From assembly GCA_021234155.1 (NCBI GenBank), contig JAJEKV010000050.1, forward strand, positions 2,613,842 through 2,677,841: 64,000 bases of DNA, in the 5' to 3' direction. Both the position numbers and the translations under genes were made by a program. This stretch comes from Isoetes taiwanensis (taxonomy: Eukaryota; Streptophyta; Lycopodiopsida; Isoetales; Isoetaceae). Position 1 is the stretch's first letter. Each line of letters starts with the position of its first letter. This document shows positions 11,580-23,537 of the stretch, piece by piece. A model generated the notes under the pieces. The model worked only from the letters and a program-made list of their open reading frames with translations. It was not told where the DNA came from and ran no database searches.

Positions 11580-13637
11580 ATTAGAAAGCAAGACAGATCA
11601 CTGAGAGGGCATGCGACTTTTTAGTGGCATAAATGCAGAACGAGCCAAACTTTATAAAAATTGTGTGATGAAGAAATGACTTGGAACTGGAGTGACCTGG
11701 TAGGGAACGACAAAGAACAAAGGATGTAAAAAACCTACGCGGAGCAACCAATACCCAGTGTATGCCAAAGATAAAACAACAGCTGAATGAGATTGTTGAA
11801 CCCAAGGGAGCCAAAGCGAAACAATAGATGAGAATGTCGAAGACGAAAGACTAGCCATCGAATGCAAAACCTCGCAAGGAATAGTGGGAGGGGAGATGAT
11901 GATACCAGATTAAAGACAATGCAGACCAACCATGATTTAACAAATAAGAAAGCCGAGACTAAGGAGCAAAATGGAGTGCATACAAAAAAAACAGACATGA
12001 GCACTGAACACATAACAAACTATGACCACAAGAAAGAGCACATGAACAACAAAACCATAATGACAAACCACTGAAAATCAAAGACTAAATTCCAATGTAA
12101 ATCATACATGTATAATGGTCCCAAGCGAACTTTCAAGCATAGCAACAATATACAAGACATCCTGAGACTAATGAAGCAATATAGAGAACTATAGAGACTG
12201 GAATAACGAATCCCAAGAAGTTAAATAGAACTATCTGGCACATATGGAAGACGACATCAAGGGACTACAAACTGAAAAGAACAACTTGATGAACATCCCA
12301 AATCGAGCGAACGACTAGATAATACTAGATAGAACATACACGAGAAATGAATTGAGGAAGAGAGGGGCAGAGAAACTTGCTGCCGAGCCTGGAAGGGTAG
12401 GAGGAACAGACCCGCAATTGGATGAATGAACAAAATAAGAATCCTCTGAGCAAAGAACACCAAGATGCAACTAGACAGATGGGGCAATTCCGATGAGAAG
12501 AGTGGTGTATTACAGTGGGCAACTGAAGGAAGCAGAAAGCAAGGCAGAACACGGAAATAAGAAATAAATCAAACAATATGGCATAGCCAGAAATAGGCAT
12601 AAGGGGGCTAGCAGACTCAAGAGAACAACTAATTAACAACACCAACTAAGTGAAAAAACTAGAGCAATAACACCAAATGATAGGCCTACAACGGGCACAA
12701 TAATGTTAAATTAGCCAAACAACACCAAAGGAAGCCAAGCCTAAGTCGAACACATCCACAAAACAGGCACAACCTATAGCCAATACCGAGGATACAAAAG
12801 CCATGCCAGAATTCCAATGGATAGAATCAAATAAATGAGAAAGAAAATATCCGAGAAGTGAACAACTTATGGGATGATTGGTAAAGAATGTGGAGATCAG
12901 ACAGTGGGCGGTCAAACTGTAAGGCTAAGACACTAAACAACATTCTCAAAAAGGTGCTAATGTTCATAAATTGATCCAAGGAACTTACGGATTTTCCATG
13001 CAAAGGACAAGGCATTCGAGTGCCTAAACCAGGATAGAAGAAGTGACAAGAAGGAAACTTGCATAAAACTAAAGAAACCCACCAAGTGTAGAGCAAGGCG
13101 GAGTGAGGTGGGACGGACTTAAGGAAATAGAAACCGCTCCGGGAATTAAAGAGCGAGAGGAACAGATCATGCAACCAAACAACTATAACTGAGAATTCCA
13201 CGAGAAAGGCAAGGGCCTAGAGGAACCGATCAGGCATTGGGCAATGAACAAACTACAACTAAGAAAATCATGAGACAAGAACACTAAGAGCAATTAGATA
13301 GATGGAGCAACTCGGAGCTATTGAGACAAGCAGAACAGAGCAGAGTAACAAGAAGTATGGAAGCAACTCGTACACAACCCGAACTGCAAGAGTGTGTACT
13401 AACAAAAAGCGAGAAAGGGAACACCATTAGAGCTCAATAAGACAAATATGACTAAAATGGAAAAAAGGGAATAATGAATGATGTAGTAAAGGGAATGAAT
13501 AATGGCAATGGAAAGAAATCAATGAGGAAAAATAATAAAAATTGAAGGGGCACATGGTTGGGTGGTCGTAACAATGACAAGGAACAAGCCACATCAGGGA
13601 ATACAACATAAAATATACAACTAAAACTCACAAACTT
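11580..13637 (-). repeat. Family A internal segments, minus strand
   Basis: The reverse complement of 11,735-12,013 matches 50,700-51,060 (TTTCTTCTTTGTTAAATCATGG, then TTGCATTGATGGCTA and CTCCCTTAGGTT-like words), and 12,257-12,645 matches 50,270-50,530 (TTGTCCAATTGCGGGT..., CTCTTCCTCAATTCATTTCTC). The order agrees with the copy at 48.9-51.1 kb. The many open frames on this strand are not conserved and are not called as genes. The segment ends at 13,637, exactly where family C copy 2 begins. Confidence 0.7.
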
Positions 13638-13639
13638 CA

Positions 13640-13685
13640 AATGTAATTGTCAAAACCATTACCATGAGTTAGTTTTGACAGTTAT
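13640..13685 (+). repeat. Family C, copy 2, left part
   Basis: ATGTAATTGTCAAAACC through CCATGAGTTAGTTTTGACAG matches 22,909-22,952. The copy continues at 14,113, after an insertion of about 430 bp that the 22.9-kb copy lacks. Confidence 0.8.
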
Positions 13686-13788
13686 AAAGGGGATAAACAC
13701 CCCTGAGAGCCCATTACCTCAGATAAATGGGCGAGCCCGGAGCCCATTTATCTGAGGTAATGGGCGCGCAGGGGTGTTTATCCCCTTT
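13686..13788. repeat. Foldback: 47-bp arms, 9-bp spacer
   Basis: Arms 13,686-13,732 and 13,742-13,788 are inverse complements with two mismatches (45/47). The outer ends read AAAGGGGATAAACACCCC and its complement. Arms this long and clean around a 9-base spacer would fold very stably as RNA. It could be a foldback or MITE transposon, or a small-RNA hairpin. Its right arm overlaps the TTAA that borders the next element. Confidence 0.9.
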
Positions 13789-13790
13789 AA

Positions 13791-14112
13791 CCGGGAGGTC
13801 CGAGGCAATTTTGCCCCCTGGTTCAAGCCATTAGGAGAGAACAAATGAAAATCCAGAGGCCCTTGTTGGACAGATTCGGAGATCAGAAATCCAAGAGGCA
13901 AAGCAGAAAGCCCATCACAAATCCAGCCCATTAGCGCATCATCTGGATGATCAATAGAGCAGCCTGTTTACCAGCACCCTGTTCTTGAGCAAGCAGCCTG
14001 TTTATCATGATAAGACAGGCAGCTTGTTTATCAAAACCGTGATCAGCAAATTATGGCTAATAATCGTTCTACATCTAACGGCTGGGATCTAAAATTGTCG
14101 AGGACCTGCCTG
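13791..14112. mobile_element. MITE with TTAA target-site duplication
   Basis: 322-bp element bordered by TTAA at 13,787-13,790 and 14,113-14,116. Its ends are inverted repeats matching at 17 of 22 positions, sharing AGGTCC and CAATTTT. It contains three loose copies of GCAGCCTGTTTATCA. Comparison with 22,950-22,960 shows that this element and the foldback are absent from the sister copy. TTAA is the piggyBac target; PIF/Harbinger (TTA/TAA) is another option. Confidence 0.65.
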
Positions 14113-14235
14113 TTAAAGTTTTTTGACGTCCTTTTATATCCTTCTTTCTCTCTCCCTTCTCATCAGCTCATCTGCATCTTCTTTGTTCTGTGGTAAACTA
14201 TTCTTCTCACCCACCCAAATCCGTCTCTGGCTGTT
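14113..14235 (+). repeat. Family C, copy 2, right part (promoter-like)
   Basis: Continues the family C copy with GTTTTTTGACGTCC, CCTTTTATATCC (TATA-like) and a CT-rich leader ending CTCATCTGCATC. It matches 22,956-23,055 closely. Confidence 0.75.
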
Positions 14236-15871
<1,636 letters not shown>

Positions 15872-17830
15872 CAGATGATCCAAAATCATGTTAAGTATCA
15901 ATACTTGACTCCTTCCACAACCATTTGGCATGTTCTTTTAATTACTAGCGCTCTGGTTACTTTTCCTGAGATATGTTAAGTAACTATGTTTGGAAGTAAC
16001 AACCTACGTTTTTTACTTTTGGTCCACGAACTCATTAAGGATTTTCCTTTTCCCTTCAACTTCTTTGAGGATATCATGAGAAAATTGTTTTTGTTTTCCA
16101 ATGTAGAAGTCATTTCATCCTAAGATACTCATGCTATACTATTTTACAAAGTTCCTTCTTAGTCCTTGAACTTACTTTTCCATCCTCCTCATTTTGATTA
16201 CTCTAGGATAGCTTTTTTTGTACCTAGTACATCCTCTAAGCTGTCGCTTTGAAAGCCGTCAAGCCCTATTATTGCGCTACGAGTTATGAATCAATCTTTT
16301 TAATTTGGGATTTTCAGGTTTGGCTAAAAACTTTTTTGGAATTCTTTTTAAGTTAATTTCCTATGATTCACGATTGCTCAGTCTGCAATTCCAGAGCTAA
16401 AGATCTAACTCCAGTCTGCAATTCCAGAGCCAAGATGCATGTTACGATTGCTCATAATCGGTTTTCTTTTTCTCCCATCTCAAATTCAGGGTCAATCAAG
16501 CTATCGGAATGGATATTTTGTATCTGAGGAGAAAGTTAGTTTGTTGAGCTCAACAAAAAATCGACCGCTTTCAAGATCCAGAGGTGAGGGTTTGATTTTA
16601 AATTGGATTATGCTTGAACCAGAGGAAACATCTCTTAATAAAATTTTCAACATTTTTAAAGTTTGGTTATTCTGCATTGAAAGGAAGATGGCTCTGCTTT
16701 GCAAATAGGTTGGGCAGCAGGCAACAATGACAAAAATCGTTTCTTTTTCTGCATTCCATGGTCCCTATGCTACCCTTATATTTAGTTTGAAGGTTTATGA
16801 TATTGTCATAATGACTTCCTTACTGGCTCCAAGTTTTTCTGCAGATCTAAGCTTCATACAGTCCATTCCTATCCATCCATCAGTGAATCTACTATATGTT
16901 TCATATTCAAAGACAAGTGTGCTCTGTTGCATAGAACTCTGTCGAATCTTTACAATTGTCACGTTTCTATTCTTAGGTAATTGGAAGCTGCAATATAAGT
17001 GGGCATCTAGGAGGTGCAATTTCAGACTTTAGGGCATTTATAAATACCATAGAAATGCAGTAACAAGTGTTATCTGTAATATTTTGAGAATGTAGTCTTT
17101 GAGAGTGATTTGCAGAGGATAGAGAAATAGGTAACATATGCTTTCTTATGCTTTACTAAATTATCTCAGTAATTTGCTTTAACCTCTATTCACCTACGCT
17201 TTGGTTGCTCAAGAGCATGATAAGGGACCATTCACCCTTTATGCAGACAAGTCTTGCCTAAATGAGGTGCTATGCGATTTCCACTGACACCGCCTTGAAT
17301 TCTGCAAAAATCTGCCAATGTATATTTACATTGGGTTTGAATCAATATATCTATGGTGCTACTTTTCTACTCAGGTATTTGGAAGTTGCTATCTAAGTGA
17401 TCCTCTTACATCCTTACATGCACATTCAATCACATCCATGGCACATGCACCAACATCTGACCTTAGTCGATAAGTTACTTGCAGAAATGAAGCTATGTAC
17501 AAAGATTTCTAGCCAAATCCACCAAAATGGTATTTGATAAATTTTCTCAACTACACTGCTAAACTTTTTAAGTTATGATGTATTTGTGTATTTTCTTGAA
17601 AAAGAAAAGCTGCTTCATGGGCTTTCCCGAGAGCATCCACAAATCTGGTATCCTTTGGAATTGACATATGTTCCAGAGATGAAAATGACCGTGGCAACAC
17701 ATACTTTGATTTGAATATCTGAATATGCCGAGCATTATAATGAAGCTTCTGTTATCATATGGAAATCCATATCATTTTTGCAAAGTACTGATTGTTGAGA
17801 AGTAAGGGGTTGCTCAATGCTCTGATCCAT
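15872..17830. other. No supported gene; small 36-bp duplication
   Basis: CCAGTCTGCAATTCCAGAGC-type sequence occurs at about 16,378 and 16,413 in tandem. The open frames at 16,439-17,032 have no recognisable domain. Confidence 0.4.
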
Positions 17831-17832
17831 GT

Positions 17833-18275
17833 GTAATAGGGCATCATCTCTGCTTTGAGTTTGCCTAGCTTCAAGATGGTCCTAAACTGCTTAATATTTC
17901 CAAAGCTTCAATGGCATGGTGCTAAACTGCTTATATCTTGAGGTTTCGTGCATCTGCTACAATTTTTAGAAAATTAGATATATTGCTCAAGTTATTTGTC
18001 CATTTTGCAAATTGGTAAGCAACAAATTCAGTTCTAAATTGCTTGTTGTAGATGTATAATGCTGATGTTTCCGCGGTGAGATGCAACAGGTCATCATGTC
18101 TCTGTTGAGTTTGTCTAGCTTCGACAATATGGCTCTAAAATAATGTTTAATATTTTCGAAGCTTCAGCATAGTTCTAAACTGCTTATCTTAAAGTTTCCT
18201 GCATGTGTTAGAATTTTAAAAGATTAAACATATTGCTTAACTTCTTTGTCAATTTTGAAGATTGGTACTATGATG
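17833..18275 (+). repeat. Diverged ~250-bp tandem duplication
   Basis: Unit 1 (about 17,833-18,030) and unit 2 (about 18,080-18,275) share GAGTTTG(C/T)CTAGCTTC, AATATTT-C-AAGCTTCA, CTAAACTGCTTAT and TTTGTC-ATTTTG in the same order; the TAGCTTC motif recurs after 250 bp. It is old and non-coding. Confidence 0.8.
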
Positions 18276-19316
18276 GAATAAGTATGGCTCGCACTCGAAC
18301 TGCAATAATTGCTGGATCTTGGTGGAATTGTTGTTGTAGTATAGTGCTGGCAAGCAAGCATGTAAGGTATCTGATCACTTCTGTTGGCACTCTTGGGCAA
18401 GCATTTCTTTCTCAAAATGATCGATGTCCATGCTCTTTCATAGGTTTTGGAGGTCTGATTGTGGGCAAAGGTTTCCAGTCTGGGAGCTCCATCAATAGCA
18501 GATGTATGTGGCTTGCCAGAAATCTGAGATACTTAATTTTGAGTAGGTTTATGCCTTCCTGTTGCAACAAAGGATTTTCTAAACTGCTTTCTATGGGTGC
18601 ACAATGCTAATGTTTTCGAAGTGTCTGTCAACAGTTGGCAGAAGGTTCTGAATGGTTTATGTAGGACAAACTTTTGAGTTTACCGATCGAGTACTCCGTG
18701 TAAAGGTATGTGTTTTTGGCATCACCAAAGTCCATTTTATTTAAGGCTGCGGAGTGCACATTAATTTACAGGGTAAAGGTACGACGTTCTATATTCTGCA
18801 CTGAAGTGAACAAGGTATGTATAACTACTGCTAGCTCGCGAGGCTGCCATGCATTTAATCTGTCTCCAGGATAGGTTTTGTCACTGCACCTTAAGACTTG
18901 CAGGAGTAGTTTGGTAACAACGCAATGTTAGTTAGGGATCAAGGCACATATTCTTACCAATGGCAAGAGAAATGCATATTACAAGCAGTGCAATAAAAGT
19001 AGATCAGACTGAGGTTATGCATGCTAATTCTCAGTAACAAATATAGTTACAGATCTCAACATTTTGGAGCTTCTTAAATTGCTCTACCTTTTAAATATGG
19101 TGACTTACAGATTCACATTACAAGTATCCATCATTTGTTCTTTGTTCTTAATTTGAAGTTGTATCATTTACAGAGGCATGTTCCATAAGCTACGAAATAC
19201 GTGACTACAAGTTGCAGGTGCATCTTAAAGTTATCTAATGCATAAGACATGGCATGAGAGAGTGCATACTATACATATAGTCACGGCTCTAACTACATTG
19301 CACACACCTCTAAACC
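18276..19316. other. No supported gene
   Basis: A 125-codon frame (18,233-18,610) overlaps the tandem repeat and has no recognisable domain. The rest is AT-rich sequence. Confidence 0.4.
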
Positions 19317-19487
19317 TGTACCATGAGATTCAATATAAGAGCTACTAATTTTTAACCTGAGTGTATTTTCTAATTTAGACGTTTGGCATGTCCAGGGCAG
19401 TTGTACCATGAGATTCAATATAAGAGCTACTAATTTTTAAGCTAAGTGTGTTTTCTAATTTAGACGTTTGGCATGTCCAGGGCAGTT
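19317..19487 (+). repeat. 85-bp direct tandem duplication
   Basis: TGTACCATGAGATTCAATAT through TGTCCAGGGCAGTTG is repeated with an 85-bp period and only a few changes. It is immediately followed by LINE-derived sequence, so it may be related to the 5' side of that insertion. Confidence 0.9.
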
Positions 19488-19539
19488 GCACCTTGCATAT
19501 CCATTTTTACATCTCTTCAGAACAAATGCACATATGGCT

Positions 19540-20094
19540 ATACAACATTTGCATTCAAAGCGCAGGGTGATTGCTTCCATTCGCACAGGTGCACACCACC
19601 TCCGCATTGAGACAGGGAGATGGATTCGGGAGCCGCATGAGGACGAGATGCGCCGTCTTTGCCCACCGTGGTGCCATTGAGGATGAAAGTCACGCCCCCG
19701 CACTGTCCGGGCTGTAAAGATATCCGCCTCAGATGCTCGATTAGTTGTGCCCCATGGGCCTTGCATGAGCTAATCGAGCACGGCCCGTAGGGGCTTGTTG
19801 GGATCGTACCTCCGGGAGGTAATGGATCGCGGACTCGCTTATGCCCCCTCGACGACATTAAGCTCAAATTGTACTTGTGATTATGTATATAATCGTAGCA
19901 AATATGTCAAAGATCCTTATTGCTACTAAGGTTTTTCCCAAAAACCCTTCGGTGTGGGGTTTTTAATCTCGGGTAGTAATACGCTCTCTTTGCTCTCTCT
20001 TTGTACTTGGGTCCCATAGGCCAGTTGGTCTCCGTGGACGATAAAATCATATTCTATTCTATTCTATTCTATTCTATTCTATTCCTGATTACAG
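19540..20094 (+). mobile_element. 5'-truncated LINE: RT C-terminus, 3' UTR, ATTCT tail
   Basis: The coding part reads RRVIASIRTGAHHLRIETGRW, then a Cys-containing segment RRLCP, and after a one-base shift GAIEDESH and, in another frame, CPGCKDIR. RTG-H-L--ETGRW followed by C--C---EDE-H is the post-RT C-terminal zinc-knuckle-like region of I/Jockey-type LINE proteins. After the ORF come a 3' UTR with a hairpin (AAAACCC/GGGGTTTT, about 19,940-19,964), the terminus CCGTGGACGATAAAAT and a tail of eight ATTCT units (20,051-20,094). The element is dead (two frame changes, no RT core). No target-site duplication was resolved. The same 3' UTR occurs at 30.65 kb. Confidence 0.75.
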
Positions 20095-21930
20095 TCTACA
20101 CATGCTACTTTTAACACTTTTGTTTGCTAGACTTCTAGATCATTGCTGCAAGAGTACACTTAAATGTCTTGGTTATTTCGCTTGATGGGCCATGGTTTTG
20201 CCAATGTTGTACTATTTGAGCTTTTTCTTTGCATGTGGTAGTGCAAAAAATTGTTCAATGTGTAAATGCATATTAGCATTGAGATATTGCATCTGCCTTG
20301 GACTTATTGAAGGTTATTAATGTTTAATCTTGCAAAGATTATTGAGTGCATGCCTTTAGACATGAGAATATTAGGCATATGAATAGTTGTTAAAAGCCCA
20401 CCAAATATATTGCGACATCCATTGAGTGCAACAAATAAAAAAAAATCAGACCTTTGTTGAGTGTCATAAAAGGGCTATTTTAAGCATTAAAAGCGTTCAA
20501 TGATGCGTGTTAAATGCAACGTAAAGAGCTATTTTGAACATAACATATTTGCTCTACTCTAAATTAAAACCAAGAAGAATCTACAACTTTGCAGCTATTA
20601 TTGTCAACAATAAATCATTGTCGATCCACCTTTCAAGTAGTTGACAATAAATCATTACCAATCCACCTTTCATTATCTTCCTCAATTTGCTTATCCTAGC
20701 TTACAACGTTGTGCAAGACATCATCTAATCCTACATGGTAGTCTAATATACACAGAAATCATCTTCTAAAGTGATTAAAACACTACTGTTGTAATATCAT
20801 ATATCTTTAGATTTTAAAGGAAATGGGTCTATGAGACATATGAAATGTTGCAACCATGTACTTCACGACAATGATAAGCAACAGCTTCATAACATAGATC
20901 TTATCATTGCCTATCATCTGCCTCTACAACAAAATATGTGTAGAAAAACACTCTGTGGCATAATGTTGCTTAAACACCTCATTAATTTCACGTTCCTAAA
21001 ATGTATGCTACTTCTAGGACTCTTGCCCATCACCATTCTAACGTATGATGACATTATTCGTCATCTTATGAGGGGGTTCAACATGTCGGCAACCATTTCA
21101 ATTTAGCATTTCATGGAGTGTATATGTACATGTTTTGAGCCTTAGATGATGTATTAATGGGATGGTTAGTATCATGTATACATTAATGATTTATACTGAC
21201 TTCATTTCTAGCTACTCTTTATAAAATAACTATTTAACAAACACAATATAAGACATTATACTAAAGCCTAGCAATGACACCAACATCTACATACCAAACT
21301 CAATTTGTGCCAACAAATCTTTAATATGCCATCGAGGTGCTGACACGTTCCATATTTTTTAACTCTGCATTCATATATTTGTAGTTGGAAAAGTATTGGT
21401 AGAGTCTTTGATTTCGAAATGAATCGAATATGCTTACTAAACTTTGTTCCAATGAGCATACTACGTGTGTGAGTAGTGGTGCAAAATCTATGTTTCAATT
21501 TACTTCTTGCCCCTTTTTTTTTTATAGCATCATTGAATAAATTGATCTCTGCTAAACTCAAAACATTTGGTCAAATTTCAATGCTCCAATTTACTTCTCA
21601 CCTTCATACATATTCAATGGTCAAAGAAATTCGTCTATGCTCTACGAACAAAAAGTACGCAACATTCTAGACCAACATGTTTGACTTTTTATGATGGATA
21701 TTCTTCGACATCTATGTTCTGCAACCCTACCCCTCAATGTAGAAGATTCTTGCTAGGCCTTGCAACACCAATAGTTGTAGTGGAAATGCCCAAATTGTTG
21801 TATATGAAAGACATGTGGCGAGAATGCAAATTTTGTATCCCATTGTTGCTCTTACGATCTTCAAATGCATATTTTCATTGTCCAAAACTTTTCGTAGTAT
21901 TAAACAACCACCTTTCAAATTTTTTACTAG
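20095..21930. other. No gene seen; possible Helitron body at right
   Basis: AT-rich, with related phrases ACAATAAATCATT-(G/C)CGATCCACCTTTCA at about 20,608 and 20,647. Whatever Helitron ends at 21,958 must extend leftwards into this stretch, but I could not fix its 5' end. Confidence 0.4.
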
Positions 21931-21958
21931 GCCCGGCAACGCCGGGCACCATAACTAG
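21931..21958 (+). mobile_element. Helitron 3' terminus, plus strand
   Basis: A 7-bp hairpin GCCCGGC-AAC-GCCGGGC (21,931-21,947), then ACCATAA and CTAG, followed by host T. A hairpin a few bases before CTRR, inserted in A/T, defines Helitron 3' ends. Two related termini lie on the minus strand near 25.0 and 26.2 kb. The 5' TC end and total length are unknown. Confidence 0.75.
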
Positions 21959-22059
21959 TACTTATTAGTGTGAGTTTGCATTCTTGCAGATGTTTTCTCT
22001 TTAGAGTTTTGGCTAACGTTGGATGGTGACCCGATGGGTTGCTTAAGTTGAAGAGTTGT

Positions 22060-22790
22060 TTTCATAAGTTTTTGGTGTCTTCTAGATCTAAAAGTACTCT
22101 GAGGGGTTATCAGCATGTTTGAAACCTTTTTTAAGAATTGGTGCAAGTCTAAGAACCTGGTTTTCCTACCTGCGGAGTCTTTTGCGGTTTCCCTTTTCCT
22201 CACTTGCCTCTTACTTCCTTTTCTAATCCATTAGCTCGTGTTAGCACGACCATTGCTTGCTTTCCATCACCTTCTTGCTGGTTATTCAAAGCCTCCAAAT
22301 CATCCTCTAGTTGGCCTTGCTCGCAATGTGGCTAAGAGATTGTCGACTCCCTCGCTTAAAAAGGAACAACCCATCCTTCCTCATATGTTCCGCAAGCTTT
22401 TTGAGCAATTTGCTTTTCTGTCAGCTTCTCTTTTGGATGTTCTGAGACGTAGAGCTAATATTATTGCCTTTGCTGCCTTCCTGCGCAGTAGGGAGCTGCT
22501 ATCTTTGCTTTGGAATGAGATTTTGATTTTGGATACCTATGTTAGCCTTTTTATTCGTTCCTCAAAGACAGATCCGTTGGGTGTTGGTGCTTGGGTCTCT
22601 ATTGCCCGCCTCTCTGGTCTGTATTGCCTTGTTGGCCTTTTGTAAAGACTATTGAAGTTGGGGAATTATGCTGAAATGGATGGTGTGGCTGGTGGCCATT
22701 TGATTAGGGGCATTTTGCGTGACACGTCGGGGTTCTTTTCTGCAGAGAAAGTCTGTTTCTTATGCCACTTTGAAAACTTTAGTTCTTTAG
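22060..22790 (+). pseudogene. Tyrosine recombinase (YR) remnant
   Basis: Reads as a tyrosine-recombinase fold in order. The core-binding domain comes first, in broken frames (STLRGYQHV, then LFKNWCKSKNLVFLPAES, then TTIACFHHLLAGYSKPP). The catalytic half follows: EQPILPHMFRKLF, RRRANIIAFAAFLRSRELLSL with the first catalytic Arg in LRSREL, and LFIRSSKTDPLG with the Lys-bearing SKTD turn. Downstream of a TAA the same frame continues with RLLKLGNYAEMDGV and LIRGILRDTSGFFSAEK. The HxxR box and the nucleophile Tyr are missing because family C sequence starts at about 22,787. This enzyme family breaks and rejoins DNA in DIRS/Ngaro retrotransposons, Cryptons and phages. It is inactive here: frameshift near 22,130, stop at about 22,643, truncated end. 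Confidence 0.7.
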
Positions 22791-23055
22791 TGGAGATGCC
22801 CAGATGTGGCTTTCTTTCAGTTGTGTTCCCTCTCTTCTCCTTTCCTCTCTTAGTTAGCTTGCTGGTTTTGACAATTGAATTTATCTTCATATAACGATAA
22901 GAAGATAAATGTAATTGTCAAAACCATTGCCATGAGTTAGTTTTGACAGTTATAGTTTTTTGACGTCCTTTTATACCCTTCTTTCTCTCTCCCTTCTCAT
23001 CAGCTCATCTGCATCTCCTTTGTTCTGCCGTAAACTATTCTTCTCACCCACCCAC
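22787..23055 (+). repeat. Family C, copy 3 (fullest)
   Basis: Follows the recombinase remnant without a gap. It contains an inverted repeat with 25-bp arms (22,864-22,888 and 22,901-22,925; 23 of 25 pairs, 12-base loop), then GTTTTTTGACGTCC, a TATA-like CCTTTTATACCC and a CT-rich leader. Copies also occur at 3.6, 13.6 and 23.4 kb. The layout suggests the terminal, promoter-bearing part of the element that encoded the recombinase, but this is inference. Confidence 0.75.
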
Positions 23056-23179
23056 CCACCTGCTATTTCTGTGAGTTTGCCTGAGTGTTGGGATAGAACG
23101 TTGTACCTTCTCGACATTTGCTTCCACTAATCCTTTACTCTTGTTGGATTTCTCTGTTATGCAGACTGTAGAGGAGCAT

Positions 23180-23420
23180 TGTGGCTCGGGCAGCATTAGT
23201 ATGGTGGCTAATGTGTGGCTCTTTGTGGTATGTTGGCTTTGAGTTGGGCAGCATTAGCGTGGTGGCTAATGTGTGGCTCTTTGTGGCATTGTGGCTATTA
23301 TTGTTGGTTTTTAGTGGAGATGCCCAGATCAGCATTGTGGCTCTTGTTGGTTTTTTAGTGAGATGCCCAGATGTGGCTTTCAAAAGCATTGTGGCTCTTG
23401 TTGTTGGTTTTTTAGTGGAG
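23180..23420 (+). repeat. Nested short tandem repeats
   Basis: GGCAGCATTAG-(T/C)-ATGGTGGCTAATGTG-type units occur twice (about 23,191 and 23,252). A GCATTGTGGCT...TTGTTGG...AGATGCCCAGAT unit then occurs three times, leading into family C copy 4. Confidence 0.75.
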
Positions 23421-23537
23421 ATGCCCAGATGTGGCTTTCTTTCCGTTGTGTTCCCTCTCTTCTCCTTACGTCCCTTAGTTAGCTTGCTGGTTTTGACAAT
23501 TGAATTTACCTTAATATAATGATAAGAAGATAATGTA
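23411..23537 (+). repeat. Family C, copy 4, truncated in the hairpin
   Basis: Matches copy 3 from TTAGTGGAGATGCCC to the GATAAGAAGATAA arm, then stops. The second arm and the promoter-like part are missing. Confidence 0.75.

Noticed and set aside
9597-13931. Many minus-strand open frames of 60-136 codons
   Set aside because: They lie in repeat family A; the frames are not kept between copies, and only the TNP2 piece resembles a known protein.
22864-22925. CRISPR-like or bacterial terminator structure
   Set aside because: This is a single inverted repeat within a dispersed plant repeat; there is no repeat-spacer array and the window is clearly eukaryotic.
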